Source: an uncultured Collinsella sp. (GTDB taxonomy: Bacteria; Actinomycetota; Coriobacteriia; Coriobacteriales; Coriobacteriaceae). Taken from it: a DNA stretch of 64,000 bases. Below the pieces are notes generated by a model. That model was not told the DNA's origin. It saw only the letters and a list, made by a program, of their open reading frames with translations, and made no database searches. Position numbers and translations under genes: made by a program. Positions 50,902 to 58,736 of the stretch are shown here, piece by piece (position 1 is the first letter of the stretch; every line of letters begins with the position of its first letter). The stretch is taken from positions 1-64,000 of the forward strand of contig CAUBVH010000002.1 in the NCBI GenBank assembly GCA_958439425.1, read 5' to 3'.

Positions 50902-51558
50902 GTGAACGAGACCGTACGTCGCTTTTTGCCGATGGTCGATTTTCTGGAGCAGATACTCGGCAAAAACAGCGAAATCGTGCTGCACGATTTCTCGGATCCC
51001 GACCACGCCATCGTCGATATTCGCAACGGCATCGTGAGCGGCCGCAAGGTCGGCGGTCCCGCCACCGATCTGGCACTCAAGATCATGCACGACGCCAAGT
51101 ATCGCGACCTGCCGTTTATTACGGGCTACGAGGGCCGCGGCGCCGGAGGCAAGACGTTGGAGTCAGCGACGTACTTTATCCGCGAGAATGACGAGATCGT
51201 CGGTATGCTCTGCGTCAACACCGACCTCTCGACCGTACGCTCCATCAACGCCATGGCGCAGCAGCTCATGGCGTGCTTCGACGCGGCGCCAACGCGCACG
51301 GAGCCCGCCCCTATCGAGGTCGAAAGCCTTTCGGAGTCCACACAGGAGCTCATCGACCGCAGCATTGCCGAGTTGCTGAGCGCGCGTGGGCTGGATGTAG
51401 CGTCGCTTGGTCAGAGCGACCGCGTGGACGTCATTCGCCACCTCAACGGCAACGGGGTGTTCATGCTCAAGGGCGCTGTTGCCTGCGCCGCCACCGCGCT
51501 GGGCATCTCGGAGCCCAGCGTCTACCGCTACCTGCAAAAAGTCCGAAAGGAAGGCTAA
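50902..51558 (+). CDS. YheO/DauR-type PAS and HTH transcriptional regulator (copy 2)
   Basis: Paralogue of the regulator at 28318-28971. PAS region: GKNSEIVLHDFSD, NGIVSGRKVGGPATD, YFIRENDEIVGMLCVN. HTH region at the C-terminus: GVFMLKGAVACAATALGISE then SVYRYLQKVRKEG. The GTG at 50902 is used because AAAGGAG lies 6 bases upstream; the frame is open further up but has no site. Length 218 residues. Divergent from the permease, so it probably controls uptake and the ssnA-ygfK-xdhD genes. Ligand unknown. Confidence 0.82.
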   Translation: MNETVRRFLPMVDFLEQILGKNSEIVLHDFSDPDHAIVDIRNGIVSGRKVGGPATDLALKIMHDAKYRDLPFITGYEGRGAGGKTLESATYFIRENDEIVGMLCVNTDLSTVRSINAMAQQLMACFDAAPTRTEPAPIEVESLSESTQELIDRSIAELLSARGLDVASLGQSDRVDVIRHLNGNGVFMLKGAVACAATALGISEPSVYRYLQKVRKEG

Positions 51559-51602
51559 CGAGCAAAATGAAGCGCGGCTCCACAAGCGATCCGTCACTTA
51601 AC

Positions 51603-51641
51603 AAAAGACCCTGCAGCTCGCACGCGCTGCAGGGTCTTTTT
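51603..51641. terminator. Bidirectional intrinsic terminator
   Basis: A 15-bp perfect stem AAAAGACCCTGCAGC/GCTGCAGGGTCTTTT with an 8-base loop between the convergent regulator and ridA genes; T-runs on both strands. Confidence 0.93.
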
Positions 51642-51670
51642 GCATGTCATGTTTAGTTGTGGCCAACGCC

Positions 51671-52048
51671 TTAGAGAGCGGCAACGACCTCGATCTCGAC
51701 CAGACCGCCAGCCGGAAGGGCGGCAACCTGGAAGGCGCTGCGCGCGGGGAACGGGGCCTCAAACTTGGAGGCGTAAATCTCGTTCACGGCGGCGAAGTCG
51801 GCGATGTCGGCCAGGTAGACCGTGGTCTTGACGACATCGGCAAAGGTAGCGCCGGCAGCGGTCAGCAGGGCCTCGACGTTGGCGAGGGACTGCTTGGCCT
51901 GGGCCTCGACGCCCTCGGGCATCTTGCCGGTCGCGGGATCGATGCCCAGCTGGCCGGACAGGAACACCATGTTGTCGGCCTGGATACCGGGGGAATACGG
52001 GCCGATGGCTGCGGGTGCGTTATCGGAAGACACGACGGTCTTGCTCAT
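51671..52048 (-). CDS. ridA: RidA family enamine/imine deaminase
   Basis: Hydrolyses reactive enamines/imines such as 2-aminoacrylate. Family segments IGPYSPGIQ, LSGQLGIDPATG and PARSAFQVAALP (with the conserved arginine) are present. From the ATG at 52048 (AAGGAG upstream) it has 125 residues. YgeX forms 2-aminoacrylate, so a RidA at the edge of the same locus fits detoxification of that intermediate. A strong promoter and a 5' leader hairpin are visible upstream. Confidence 0.93.
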   Translation of the reverse strand: MSKTVVSSDNAPAAIGPYSPGIQADNMVFLSGQLGIDPATGKMPEGVEAQAKQSLANVEALLTAAGATFADVVKTTVYLADIADFAAVNEIYASKFEAPFPARSAFQVAALPAGGLVEIEVVAAL

Positions 52049-52081
52049 GTTTTTCTCCTTACGATCAATTGAGAGAGCGTG

Positions 52082-52166
52082 AGCGCGGTGTTCACACCGG
52101 GAGGCACAGTTCGGTCTGAACACCGCGCTTGATTGGGATAGTACTCAAGGTTTCTGTTTGATGCAA
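52082..52166 (-). promoter_or_regulatory. ridA promoter and 5' leader hairpin
   Basis: On the minus strand TTGCAT (52161-52166) and TACTAT (52138-52143) are 17 bases apart. The transcript would begin near 52130, immediately entering a perfect 13-bp stem (arms 52117-52129 and 52082-52094, outer AGCGCGG) with a 22-base loop. The remaining bases to 52348 have no gene. Confidence 0.65.
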
Positions 52167-52348
52167 GAATATTATCAGCTTGCGAGAATATTTTATCGCC
52201 CAACGGTTTCCCCGAACCGCTGAACGGTTCTCATGTGGAGCAGCCAGTCCAAGCTGCTGAAGACTTTGTCCTGCTTAGGCTGCGGGCATCGTCCATCGCA
52301 GCGACGCCACTATACTTTTGAATATCTGAGCATTTTGAAAGGCAGGAT

Positions 52349-54844
52349 ATGACCGCAACCGCCAGCCGAACCACTAACCGCAGGCCCGAGCTTTTGGCCC
52401 CCGCCGGAGGCCCGGAGCCCTTTGCCGCCGCGCTCGCCGCCGGGGCAGACGCCATCTACTGCGGCATGGGCAGCTTCAACGCCCGCCGCAAGGCAACCAA
52501 CTTTACCGACGAGGCCTTTGAGCAAGCCTGCCGCGCCGCGCATCTAGCCGGGTCGCGCGTCTACGTCACGGTCAACATCGTCATCAAGCAGTCCGAGATG
52601 GGCGATGCACTGCAGCTCATTCATCGCTGCTCCACGCTGGGCGCCGATGCCTTCATTATCCAGGACTGGGGTCTGTTCTTTGAGGTCAAGCGCACCATGC
52701 CCGGCATCGAGACACATATCTCAACCCAAGCAAACATCCACGACGACCGCGGAACTATCTGGTGCCGCGAGCAGGGCGCCGACCGCGTGACTCTCTCGCG
52801 CGAGCTTTCCATCGACGAGATTGCCACCATTCACGATGCCGCGCCCGATGTGGACCTTGAGGTCTTTAGCCACGGCGCCATCTGCTTTTGCTACTCGGGC
52901 CTGTGCCTGCTTTCGAGCTTTGCCATGGCGGGGCGATCGGCCAACCGCGGCATGTGCGCCCAGCCCTGCCGCCTGCCCTACGAGCTGATCGACGAGAACG
53001 GTCGCGCGCTCTCCCCCGCTGGCCGCGAGCGTGCGCTATGCCCGCGTGACACTAACACCTCACAGCTTGTTCGCCGTCTGTATGACGCCGGCGCCGCGTC
53101 GCTCAAACTCGAGGGCCGCATGAAGGCGCCCGATTACGTGTACTCCATCGTTGATGTGTATCGTCACGAAATTGACGACATGCTATCCGGAGCCGCCGTT
53201 ACCAAGGACGAGGAAGCCGCCCGCCAGCGCCAGCTCAAGCGCTGCTTCAACCGCGACTTTACGCACGCCTATCAGGACGGCACCTCGGGCGACGAGATGA
53301 TGAGCTATGAGCGTTCCAACAACCGCGGCCAGATCGTGGGCACGGTGCTGGGCAGCCGCCCGGCCAACCGCGATGTGCGCGGCCTCAAGCCCGACGACCG
53401 CCGTCGCCGCGCCGCCATCGCCCGCATTGAGTTGTTTGAGCCCGTGGGCAAGGGCGACCTGCTGGAGCTTCGCCACGACGATGAGTTCGACCAGTTCCTG
53501 ACCACCATTGCCGCCGATGATGCCGCCGCGGGCGACATCATCGAATGTCGCGTGCCCCGCAGCATGCCCGAGGGCTGCCGCGTCCGCGTGATTCGTAGTC
53601 AGCGTGCCATCGACGCCGCCGGCGCCGCGCTCAAGCGCGATGTGCTGCGCCGCCGAGCTGTTGATGTGTCCGTCGTGGCGCGCCTGGGCGAGCCGTTTGC
53701 TGTCACACTCACCTGCTGTGACAACCCCGCGCTCACCGCCACCGCCACGGGCTTCACCGTCGAGGCTGCCAAGACCCGCGCCGTCGAGGCGTCAGACCTG
53801 GTTGAACATGTGGGCCGCATGGGCTCCTCGCCCTTTGAGGCAGCGAGCTTTGACGTTTCGCTCGACGCCGGCTGCGGTATGGGATTCTCCGCCGTGCACA
53901 AGGTGCGCGCCGCCGCCTGTAAGGCATTGGAGGAGGCCATTCTGGCGCCGTACGAGGAGCGCGCGAAAACGCTCGAGTTGCCGGTGATTGTAACCAGTGA
54001 TTCCCGCCCCGCGCCCGAGCACTACCGCGATGAGCCGCAGATCTGCGCCACCGTCACCTCGCTCGAGGCCGCCGAGGCCGCTCGCGCCGAGGGTGCAACG
54101 CGCATCTACATGACCACCGACGCGCTCGATGCGGCCGAACTCTCCCCCGCCGATGCGTTTGAGCAGGGCATCGTACCCATACTCGACGAGGTCTGCCGCG
54201 CCGTTGACCACGCACGCGTTGACCCGTGGGTTGTTGCCGGCGCCACGGTCGTTATCGGCAATATATCCGAGCTTGCCCTGGCCGCCCAAGTTGGTGCCAC
54301 GGCGGAGGTCCGCTCTTGCCTGCCCGTGCACAACACCCCTTGCATGGAGGCACTTGCCGAGCGCGGAGCCTGCACGTTTTGGCTCTCGCCCGAGATCACG
54401 CTCGACGAGATTATCTCGCTTGGTACCTCCGCGCCCGCAGCCCTGGGCATCACCGTTTTCGGCCGCCCGCGCGTCATGACGAGCGAGCACTGCATCCTGC
54501 AGGTGGCCAATGGCTGCATCCACGATTGCGCCAACTGCCGCCTGCGCGCCCGCAAGCTGTCGCTCAAGAATATCGACGGCAAGGTCATGCCCGTGCGCAC
54601 CGACATCCATGGCCGCTCTCGCTTGTACGACGCCTACCCCATCGACCTCACGCCGCAGGTTCCTCAGCTGCTCGATGCCGGCGTGCGTCGTCTCATGGTG
54701 GACGGAACGCTGCTCGAGACGGATGAGGTGGGCCGTGCCGTCGCCCGCGTCCGTCGTGCCGTCGAAGCAGCGCAGGCCGGCCGCAAGCCCGCCGCCCGCC
54801 TGCGCGGGGCGACCTCGGGCTGCATGTTTGTGGGAATCAGCTAA
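52349..54844 (+). CDS. U32 family peptidase / RNA hydroxylation protein, long form
   Basis: Second U32 protein. It opens RPELLAPAGGPEPFAAALAA and has the signature EVFSHGAICFCYSGLCLLSS followed by GRSANRGMCAQPCRLPYEL, with the Fe-S cysteines. At 831 residues it is longer than RlhA-type proteins; a central insertion region and a C-terminal cysteine cluster (CILQVANGCIHDCANCRLRA) match the collagenase-like U32 long forms. Paired with an RluA-type pseudouridine synthase 15 bases downstream, which supports a role in RNA modification. Confidence 0.87.
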   Translation: MTATASRTTNRRPELLAPAGGPEPFAAALAAGADAIYCGMGSFNARRKATNFTDEAFEQACRAAHLAGSRVYVTVNIVIKQSEMGDALQLIHRCSTLGADAFIIQDWGLFFEVKRTMPGIETHISTQANIHDDRGTIWCREQGADRVTLSRELSIDEIATIHDAAPDVDLEVFSHGAICFCYSGLCLLSSFAMAGRSANRGMCAQPCRLPYELIDENGRALSPAGRERALCPRDTNTSQLVRRLYDAGAASLKLEGRMKAPDYVYSIVDVYRHEIDDMLSGAAVTKDEEAARQRQLKRCFNRDFTHAYQDGTSGDEMMSYERSNNRGQIVGTVLGSRPANRDVRGLKPDDRRRRAAIARIELFEPVGKGDLLELRHDDEFDQFLTTIAADDAAAGDIIECRVPRSMPEGCRVRVIRSQRAIDAAGAALKRDVLRRRAVDVSVVARLGEPFAVTLTCCDNPALTATATGFTVEAAKTRAVEASDLVEHVGRMGSSPFEAASFDVSLDAGCGMGFSAVHKVRAAACKALEEAILAPYEERAKTLELPVIVTSDSRPAPEHYRDEPQICATVTSLEAAEAARAEGATRIYMTTDALDAAELSPADAFEQGIVPILDEVCRAVDHARVDPWVVAGATVVIGNISELALAAQVGATAEVRSCLPVHNTPCMEALAERGACTFWLSPEITLDEIISLGTSAPAALGITVFGRPRVMTSEHCILQVANGCIHDCANCRLRARKLSLKNIDGKVMPVRTDIHGRSRLYDAYPIDLTPQVPQLLDAGVRRLMVDGTLLETDEVGRAVARVRRAVEAAQAGRKPAARLRGATSGCMFVGIS

Positions 54845-54859
54845 CCGAAAGGCTTACAC

Positions 54860-55519
54860 GTGAACGAAGAACCTCAAGTCCTCTACTGCGACGCCTGGCT
54901 CATGGCCATCGACAAGCCCGCCGGCATGATCGTCCACGGCGACGGCACCGGCGAGCGCACGCTCACCGACTACGCCAGCGACCTGCTGCTGGCGATGGGC
55001 GACGGCTTTGCCGCGACCGACATGCAGCCGCTCAACCGCCTGGACCGCGACACCACCGGCGTGGTGCTGTTCTCGCTCGACAAGCAGACGCAGCCTGCCT
55101 TTGACCAGATGGTCATCGACCACGCTTTCGAAAAGCACTACCTGGCGCTCGCCGAGGGCAAGATCGACTGGAACGAAAAGCTCATCGACAAGCCCATCGC
55201 CCGCGACCGTCACGACAGCCGAAAGATGCGCGTCGGCGCCAGCGGCAAGCCGTCTCAAACGCGCGTGAAGGTACTCAAGCGTCTTAAGAGCCGTCGTGGC
55301 CTGCCCACGCGCTCGTATATCGATGTCGAGCTGCTCACCGGCCGCAAACACCAAATCCGTGTGCATCTGGCGAGCGAGCGTCATCCCCTGGTAGGCGACG
55401 ACCTGTACGGCACGCCGCGTCCCTGCGGCCTGATGCTCCACGCCCACAGCGTGTCCTTCACGCATCCCGTAACCGGTGAGCACATCCACATCGAAGCCCC
55501 CTGCCCCTGGGAGCCCTAA
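54860..55519 (+). CDS. RluA-type pseudouridine synthase
   Basis: Isomerises uridine to pseudouridine in tRNA or rRNA. The catalytic aspartate is D62 in LNRLDRDTTG (a variant of the usual HRLD). GKPSQTRVKVL and the C-terminal TGRKHQIRVHLASERHPLVGD are typical. Length 219 residues; there is no S4 domain, as in the short RluC/TruC-like members. Start GTG at 54860, with GAAAGG upstream. Co-transcribed with the U32 gene. The specific target base cannot be told. Confidence 0.88.
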   Translation: MNEEPQVLYCDAWLMAIDKPAGMIVHGDGTGERTLTDYASDLLLAMGDGFAATDMQPLNRLDRDTTGVVLFSLDKQTQPAFDQMVIDHAFEKHYLALAEGKIDWNEKLIDKPIARDRHDSRKMRVGASGKPSQTRVKVLKRLKSRRGLPTRSYIDVELLTGRKHQIRVHLASERHPLVGDDLYGTPRPCGLMLHAHSVSFTHPVTGEHIHIEAPCPWEP

Positions 55520-55558
55520 ACCACCACAATGGGGACAGACACCTTTGTGGTGGTTTTG
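55519..55558 (+). repeat. Hairpin repeat, copy 1 (doubles as terminator)
   Basis: AACCACCACAA/TTGTGGTGGTT, an 11-bp stem around a loop containing TGGGGACAGAC, with TTTT at the 3' end. It overlaps the stop codon of the pseudouridine synthase gene by one base and can act as its terminator. A second copy, differing at one position in the core, lies at 55889. Confidence 0.85.
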
Positions 55559-55587
55559 CCGCGATGGCCCTGCCGGATTCCCAAACA

Positions 55588-55803
55588 TCTCGATCTGTAA
55601 CAGCTGAAGCCCATTTTGCGGTCTATCTGTTACAGATCGAGACATTCGAATTCCCTCAAGGGAATAGTCTCAATCTGTAACAGTAACTCGGCAAAATCAG
55701 TCCCAGATGTTACAGATTGAGACAAAGGGACGGCGCGGTTCGGAAGCATCTCAATCTGTAACACCTATCCCACTTTTAACGGTCCAGTTGTTACAGACTT
55801 AGA
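55588..55803. repeat. Array of three long hairpins, period about 80 bp
   Basis: Hairpin a: arms 55588-55603 and 55627-55642, perfect over 16 bp. Hairpin b: arms 55667-55682 and 55708-55723, perfect over 16 bp. Hairpin c: arms 55749-55763 and 55789-55803, two mismatches in 15 bp. The arm consensus is TCTCAATCTGTAACA; loops of 23-25 bases and spacers differ between units, so the arms are under constraint or recently copied. No gene in this stretch. Confidence 0.9.
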
Positions 55804-55821
55804 CAGAAACAGTAGACGACG

Positions 55822-55856
55822 AAAGCGGCAACGTCCGTGATGGACGTTGCCGCTTT
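55822..55856. terminator. Bidirectional hairpin terminator
   Basis: Perfect 15-bp stem AAAGCGGCAACGTCC/GGACGTTGCCGCTTT with a 5-base loop and TTTT on the plus-strand side. Confidence 0.8.
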
Positions 55857-55888
55857 TCTATTGAGAAAACTACTCGGTTTTCGTTACT

Positions 55889-55927
55889 AACCACCACAAT
55901 GGGGACAGGCACCTTTGTGGTGGTTTT
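55889..55927. repeat. Hairpin repeat, copy 2
   Basis: Same 11-bp stem and loop as copy 1, with TGGGGACAGGC in the loop. The two copies are direct repeats that flank the triple-hairpin array and the terminator. Confidence 0.85.
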
Positions 55928-55949
55928 GGCCTTAGCCCGTCCCCTGCTG

Positions 55950-56696
55950 CTAGACCGTGATGACGTTGTCCATTGCCCGGTACTTGGCGGGGACCTCGCC
56001 TGCGGTAATAATCGTTGCGTCGCGGAAGTCCGCGAACTTGACGGGCGCCACCATGCCAAATTTGCTGGCGTCCGAGATTACGTAACGTTTGGCCGTATGA
56101 CGCATCGAGATACGCTTGACCTGCGCCTCCTCGATATCGGGCGCCGTGAAGCCCTGCTCGGTGGCAATGCCGTTAGAGCCCCAAAAGCCGCAGTTGAAGT
56201 TATAGCGGTCTAGGGTTGCCAAGGCATCGGGACCGACGAGAGCCTCGGTCTCAGGCTTGAGCTCGCCGCCCAGCACAACGGTGCGCATGCCGCGCACAGC
56301 GAGATGCTGAGCATGGAGCACGGAATCAGTCACATAGGTGACATCTTCAAGGTGTGGAAGATGCTCGATGAGCCTGAGCGTCGTCGAACCCGAGTCGATG
56401 TATACAAAGCTCTCGGGCTCCACAAGTGCCGCCGCACGGGCGCAGATACGCTCCTTGTCGTCGTTATGGAGGTCGCTGCGCTCATTAAGCGTTAGGTCGC
56501 GCGTCACGTGCGCGCGCTCCAGACTTGTCGCGCCTCCGTGCACCTTGGCGATACGGTGTGCTCGGTCGAGCGTCTGCAGGTCGCGCCGAATGGTAGACGC
56601 CGTCACGCCCAGGGCTTCGGCAAGCTCCGGCACGGTAACCGAGCCGGTCTGCTGAACCATCGACACGATCGCGTTGAGCCTATCTTCCGCTAGCAT
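55950..56696 (-). CDS. DeoR family transcriptional regulator
   Basis: Sugar-responsive repressor type. The N-terminal HTH is clear (VTVPELAEALGVTASTIRRD, about residues 20-39), followed by the DeoR sensor domain with the family's IDSGSTTLRLIEHL and GGFW-like loop (here CGFWGSNGI). Length 248 residues. It follows the Gfo/Idh/MocA gene by 3 bases in the same transcript and probably regulates it. Effector unknown, most likely a phosphorylated sugar. Confidence 0.88.
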   Translation of the reverse strand: MLAEDRLNAIVSMVQQTGSVTVPELAEALGVTASTIRRDLQTLDRAHRIAKVHGGATSLERAHVTRDLTLNERSDLHNDDKERICARAAALVEPESFVYIDSGSTTLRLIEHLPHLEDVTYVTDSVLHAQHLAVRGMRTVVLGGELKPETEALVGPDALATLDRYNFNCGFWGSNGIATEQGFTAPDIEEAQVKRISMRHTAKRYVISDASKFGMVAPVKFADFRDATIITAGEVPAKYRAMDNVITV

Positions 56697-56699
56697 CGC

Positions 56700-57779
56700 T
56701 TACTCCTCCTCGGGGTACACGACTCCCCAGTCGGCGCGTAGCTTGGTCATCAGCTCCATAACATCAGAAGCATAGCCCAGCAGCTCACGCTTAGAGTCGT
56801 CGCCGGCAACGGCCTTCTCAAGATCGGCCATCTCGTAGCACAGTGCGTAGGCCTCGGTGCCAGCGTGGACCTCCTCGCGGTGACCGTCGGCAGTCCACAC
56901 GATGGTCGCGTGATCGGCACGCGGATATTCGTTGACCTCGATATAACACTTGTCGAAGCTAATGATCGAGCGCTTGGGCTGCTTGGAGTGGAGCGTAAGG
57001 CTCACCACGCCCAGCTGCTGTTCGGCATTACGGCAGACGATGCCGCCCGCAACGTCAACACCGGTCTCACAGGTGTTGCCCAGTGAAACGACCTCAGCGG
57101 GCTGGCTTGCCATAAAGAGACGCATGACGGACAGGGCATACACGCCAATGTCGAGCATGGCACCGCCAGCAAGGTTGCGGTTGTAGAAGCGATTGGTCAG
57201 ATCGCCGTACTCCTTGTAGCTACCAAAGTTGAGCTGGGCGAGGTTCATGCGACCAAACTCGCCGGCATCCATGCGACGGCGCAGCTCTTGATACAAGGGC
57301 ATATGAAGCACCGTGGTGGCGTCCATGAGGACGACGTTGTGCTCGTCGGCGATGGCACGCGCCTCGTCGAGCTCAGCGGAATTGAGGGTAATGGCTTTCT
57401 CGCAGAGCACGTGCTTGCCGGCGGCCAGCGCGTCACGCAGATAGGTGATATGCGTGTTGTGCGGCGTGGTGATATAGACGGCGTCGATGCCCGGATCGGC
57501 GTAGAGGTCCTCAACCGATTCATAGACCTTCTCGATGCCATACTGCTCGGCAAAAGCCTGAGCCTTGGACAGCGTACGGTTGGCGACGCCCGCAAGCTTG
57601 CGGCCGGCAAGAGCGAGAGACTGGGCCATCTGGTTGGCGATAACGCCGCACCCGATCACAGCCCAACGAAGCTCGGGAGCCGTAAAGATATCATCGGGGA
57701 ATGGCTTGTCCTGGACCGAAGCGAACGCTGCTTTTGCGGCTGCCGCGGAGTCGAGTGGAGCCTGCTTGGAATCTACCAT
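56700..57779 (-). CDS. Gfo/Idh/MocA family oxidoreductase
   Basis: NAD(P)-dependent sugar/polyol dehydrogenase fold. The Rossmann motif WAVIGCGVIANQMAQSL is near residue 40, AVYITTPHNTHI is the dinucleotide/substrate loop, and LCEKAITLN carries the conserved EK(P/A) motif. From the ATG at 57779 (AGGAGG upstream) it has 359 residues. Substrate unknown. Forms an operon with the DeoR regulator. Confidence 0.87.
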   Translation of the reverse strand: MVDSKQAPLDSAAAAKAAFASVQDKPFPDDIFTAPELRWAVIGCGVIANQMAQSLALAGRKLAGVANRTLSKAQAFAEQYGIEKVYESVEDLYADPGIDAVYITTPHNTHITYLRDALAAGKHVLCEKAITLNSAELDEARAIADEHNVVLMDATTVLHMPLYQELRRRMDAGEFGRMNLAQLNFGSYKEYGDLTNRFYNRNLAGGAMLDIGVYALSVMRLFMASQPAEVVSLGNTCETGVDVAGGIVCRNAEQQLGVVSLTLHSKQPKRSIISFDKCYIEVNEYPRADHATIVWTADGHREEVHAGTEAYALCYEMADLEKAVAGDDSKRELLGYASDVMELMTKLRADWGVVYPEEE

Positions 57780-57829
57780 ATGTGCCTCCTGTGTCATAGA
57801 ACGTCTTGCATTTCGGATAGCTCTATATT

Positions 57830-57956
57830 CGCACAAACACGCGCGTCTGTGCGTGTTTGTGCGTATCTCACCGCTAAACGGTCATTTTTGTCCCGTAAAC
57901 GGCGCATCTATACGCATATTCACGCAATCCCACGCACGCAAATACGCACAAATGCG
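57830..57956 (-). promoter_or_regulatory. Regulatory region upstream of the Gfo/Idh/MocA gene
   Basis: A perfect 13-bp inverted repeat (arms 57830-57842 and 57851-57863, CGCACAAACACGC) and further copies of the core ACGCACAAA near 57945 cluster upstream of the gene. CCGTTTA is also repeated in direct orientation. This density of one motif suggests operators for the DeoR regulator. The stretch 57957-58285 holds no supported gene. Confidence 0.55.
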
Positions 57957-58110
57957 AACCGGTCATTGCTCAGAGACAGGGGCTTATGCTTAGAACTCAA
58001 AAGACAGGATGATCCGCTTCGCCTCGTCGCTCATGGCGCGCTGCAGCTCTAAGGACCGTCCCAAACTGCAGACAGAAAAAGAACGTCCCCAGGCGCCGGC
58101 ATTTCAAGAG

Positions 58111-58139
58111 CACTCATTTAAGTCTGTCCCCAATGAGTG
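58111..58139. repeat. Hairpin with the GGGGACAG loop core
   Basis: CACTCATT/AATGAGTG, 8 bp, around a loop that on the minus strand includes TGGGGACAGAC, the same loop core as the two hairpins at 55.5-55.9 kb but with a different stem. Confidence 0.6.
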
Positions 58140-58160
58140 GGAGCAATCAGAGACTCTTTG

Positions 58161-58193
58161 CGAGGGAGGCCGGACGTGGCCTTCCTCGTTTTT
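58161..58193 (+). terminator. Intrinsic terminator without an obvious upstream gene
   Basis: CGAGGGAGGCC/GGCCTTCCTCG (one G-T pair) with a 6-base loop and TTTTT. No intact plus-strand gene precedes it, so it is either a relic or ends a small unrecognised RNA. Confidence 0.7.
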
Positions 58194-58285
58194 ATTCATG
58201 GACTTTAGTCCGTGCCGCGCGGCACGCGCGGCATAGAAAGCCACCCGCTCAGCGGGTGGAGGCCAATTTCCGCTACGCGACAAAA

Positions 58286-58395
58286 ACCTTCCCCCTAGCA
58301 TGAGGATTGTTCAGGTCATCATACTAGGGGGAAGGTGATTGCTGTGGCCCAGAAAGCCAACAGCCTCGCGCACACGAAATGGCTGTGCAAGCACC
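58286..58395 (+). mobile_element. Remnant of an IS200-like element: end hairpin and first codons of tnpA
   Basis: An inverted repeat (arms 58286-58306 and 58316-58336, ACCTTCCCCCTAG, two mismatches in 21) is followed by a GTG (58344) opening AQKANSLAHTKWLCKHR, the well-known start of IS200-type transposases (normally continuing YHIVF). The likeness ends after about 17 residues. The right arm of the hairpin contains GGGGGAAGG, the ribosome site, as in IS200 where that site is sequestered. Confidence 0.72.
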
Positions 58396-58621
58396 GCATC
58401 GCACCGAGGTCAAGCTCATCGCCGCCATCGTCGAGAAGCACCCCAAGGTGCGCTTTGCCGCGAGCCGCACCTCGGCCCACGCCGACCTCTACGACCGTAT
58501 GGAGCAGGCCCTGTGCGAGCGCGTGGCCAACGCGGTGGAGGTCGTCCGCTCCGACATCAGCCCCGCGCTTCTTGTCCACACCGGTCCAAACCTCGTGGGT
58601 GTGGCGGTCCAGGGACTCTAG
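58379..58621 (+). pseudogene. DegV-like C-terminal fragment joined to the IS200 remnant
   Basis: An 80-residue frame whose core (KLIAAIVEKHPKVRF onward) ends DISPALLVHTGPNLVGVAV, like the C-terminus of DegV fatty-acid-binding proteins (HTGPG-x-x-G-x-A). The N-terminal two thirds of DegV are missing. The frame differs from that of the transposase remnant, so the fusion is not a functional hybrid. Probably a relic. The homology call rests on the short terminal motif. Confidence 0.5.
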
Positions 58622-58654
58622 CGGAGGCGGGGCGTCCTGCCCAAAAACAAATGC

Positions 58655-58704
58655 AAAAGACGAGCACTTCTTGCCGCTCAATTGGCAAGAAGCGCTCGTC
58701 TTTT
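58655..58704. terminator. Strong bidirectional terminator
   Basis: A 21-bp stem with one mismatch (AAAAGACGAGC at the outer end, TTCTTGCC at the inner end), 8-base loop, T-runs on both strands. It ends the PTS operon on the minus strand. Confidence 0.93.
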
Positions 58705-58736
58705 CTTAACGCGTTGTATGGCGGAGAGAGCGCAAG

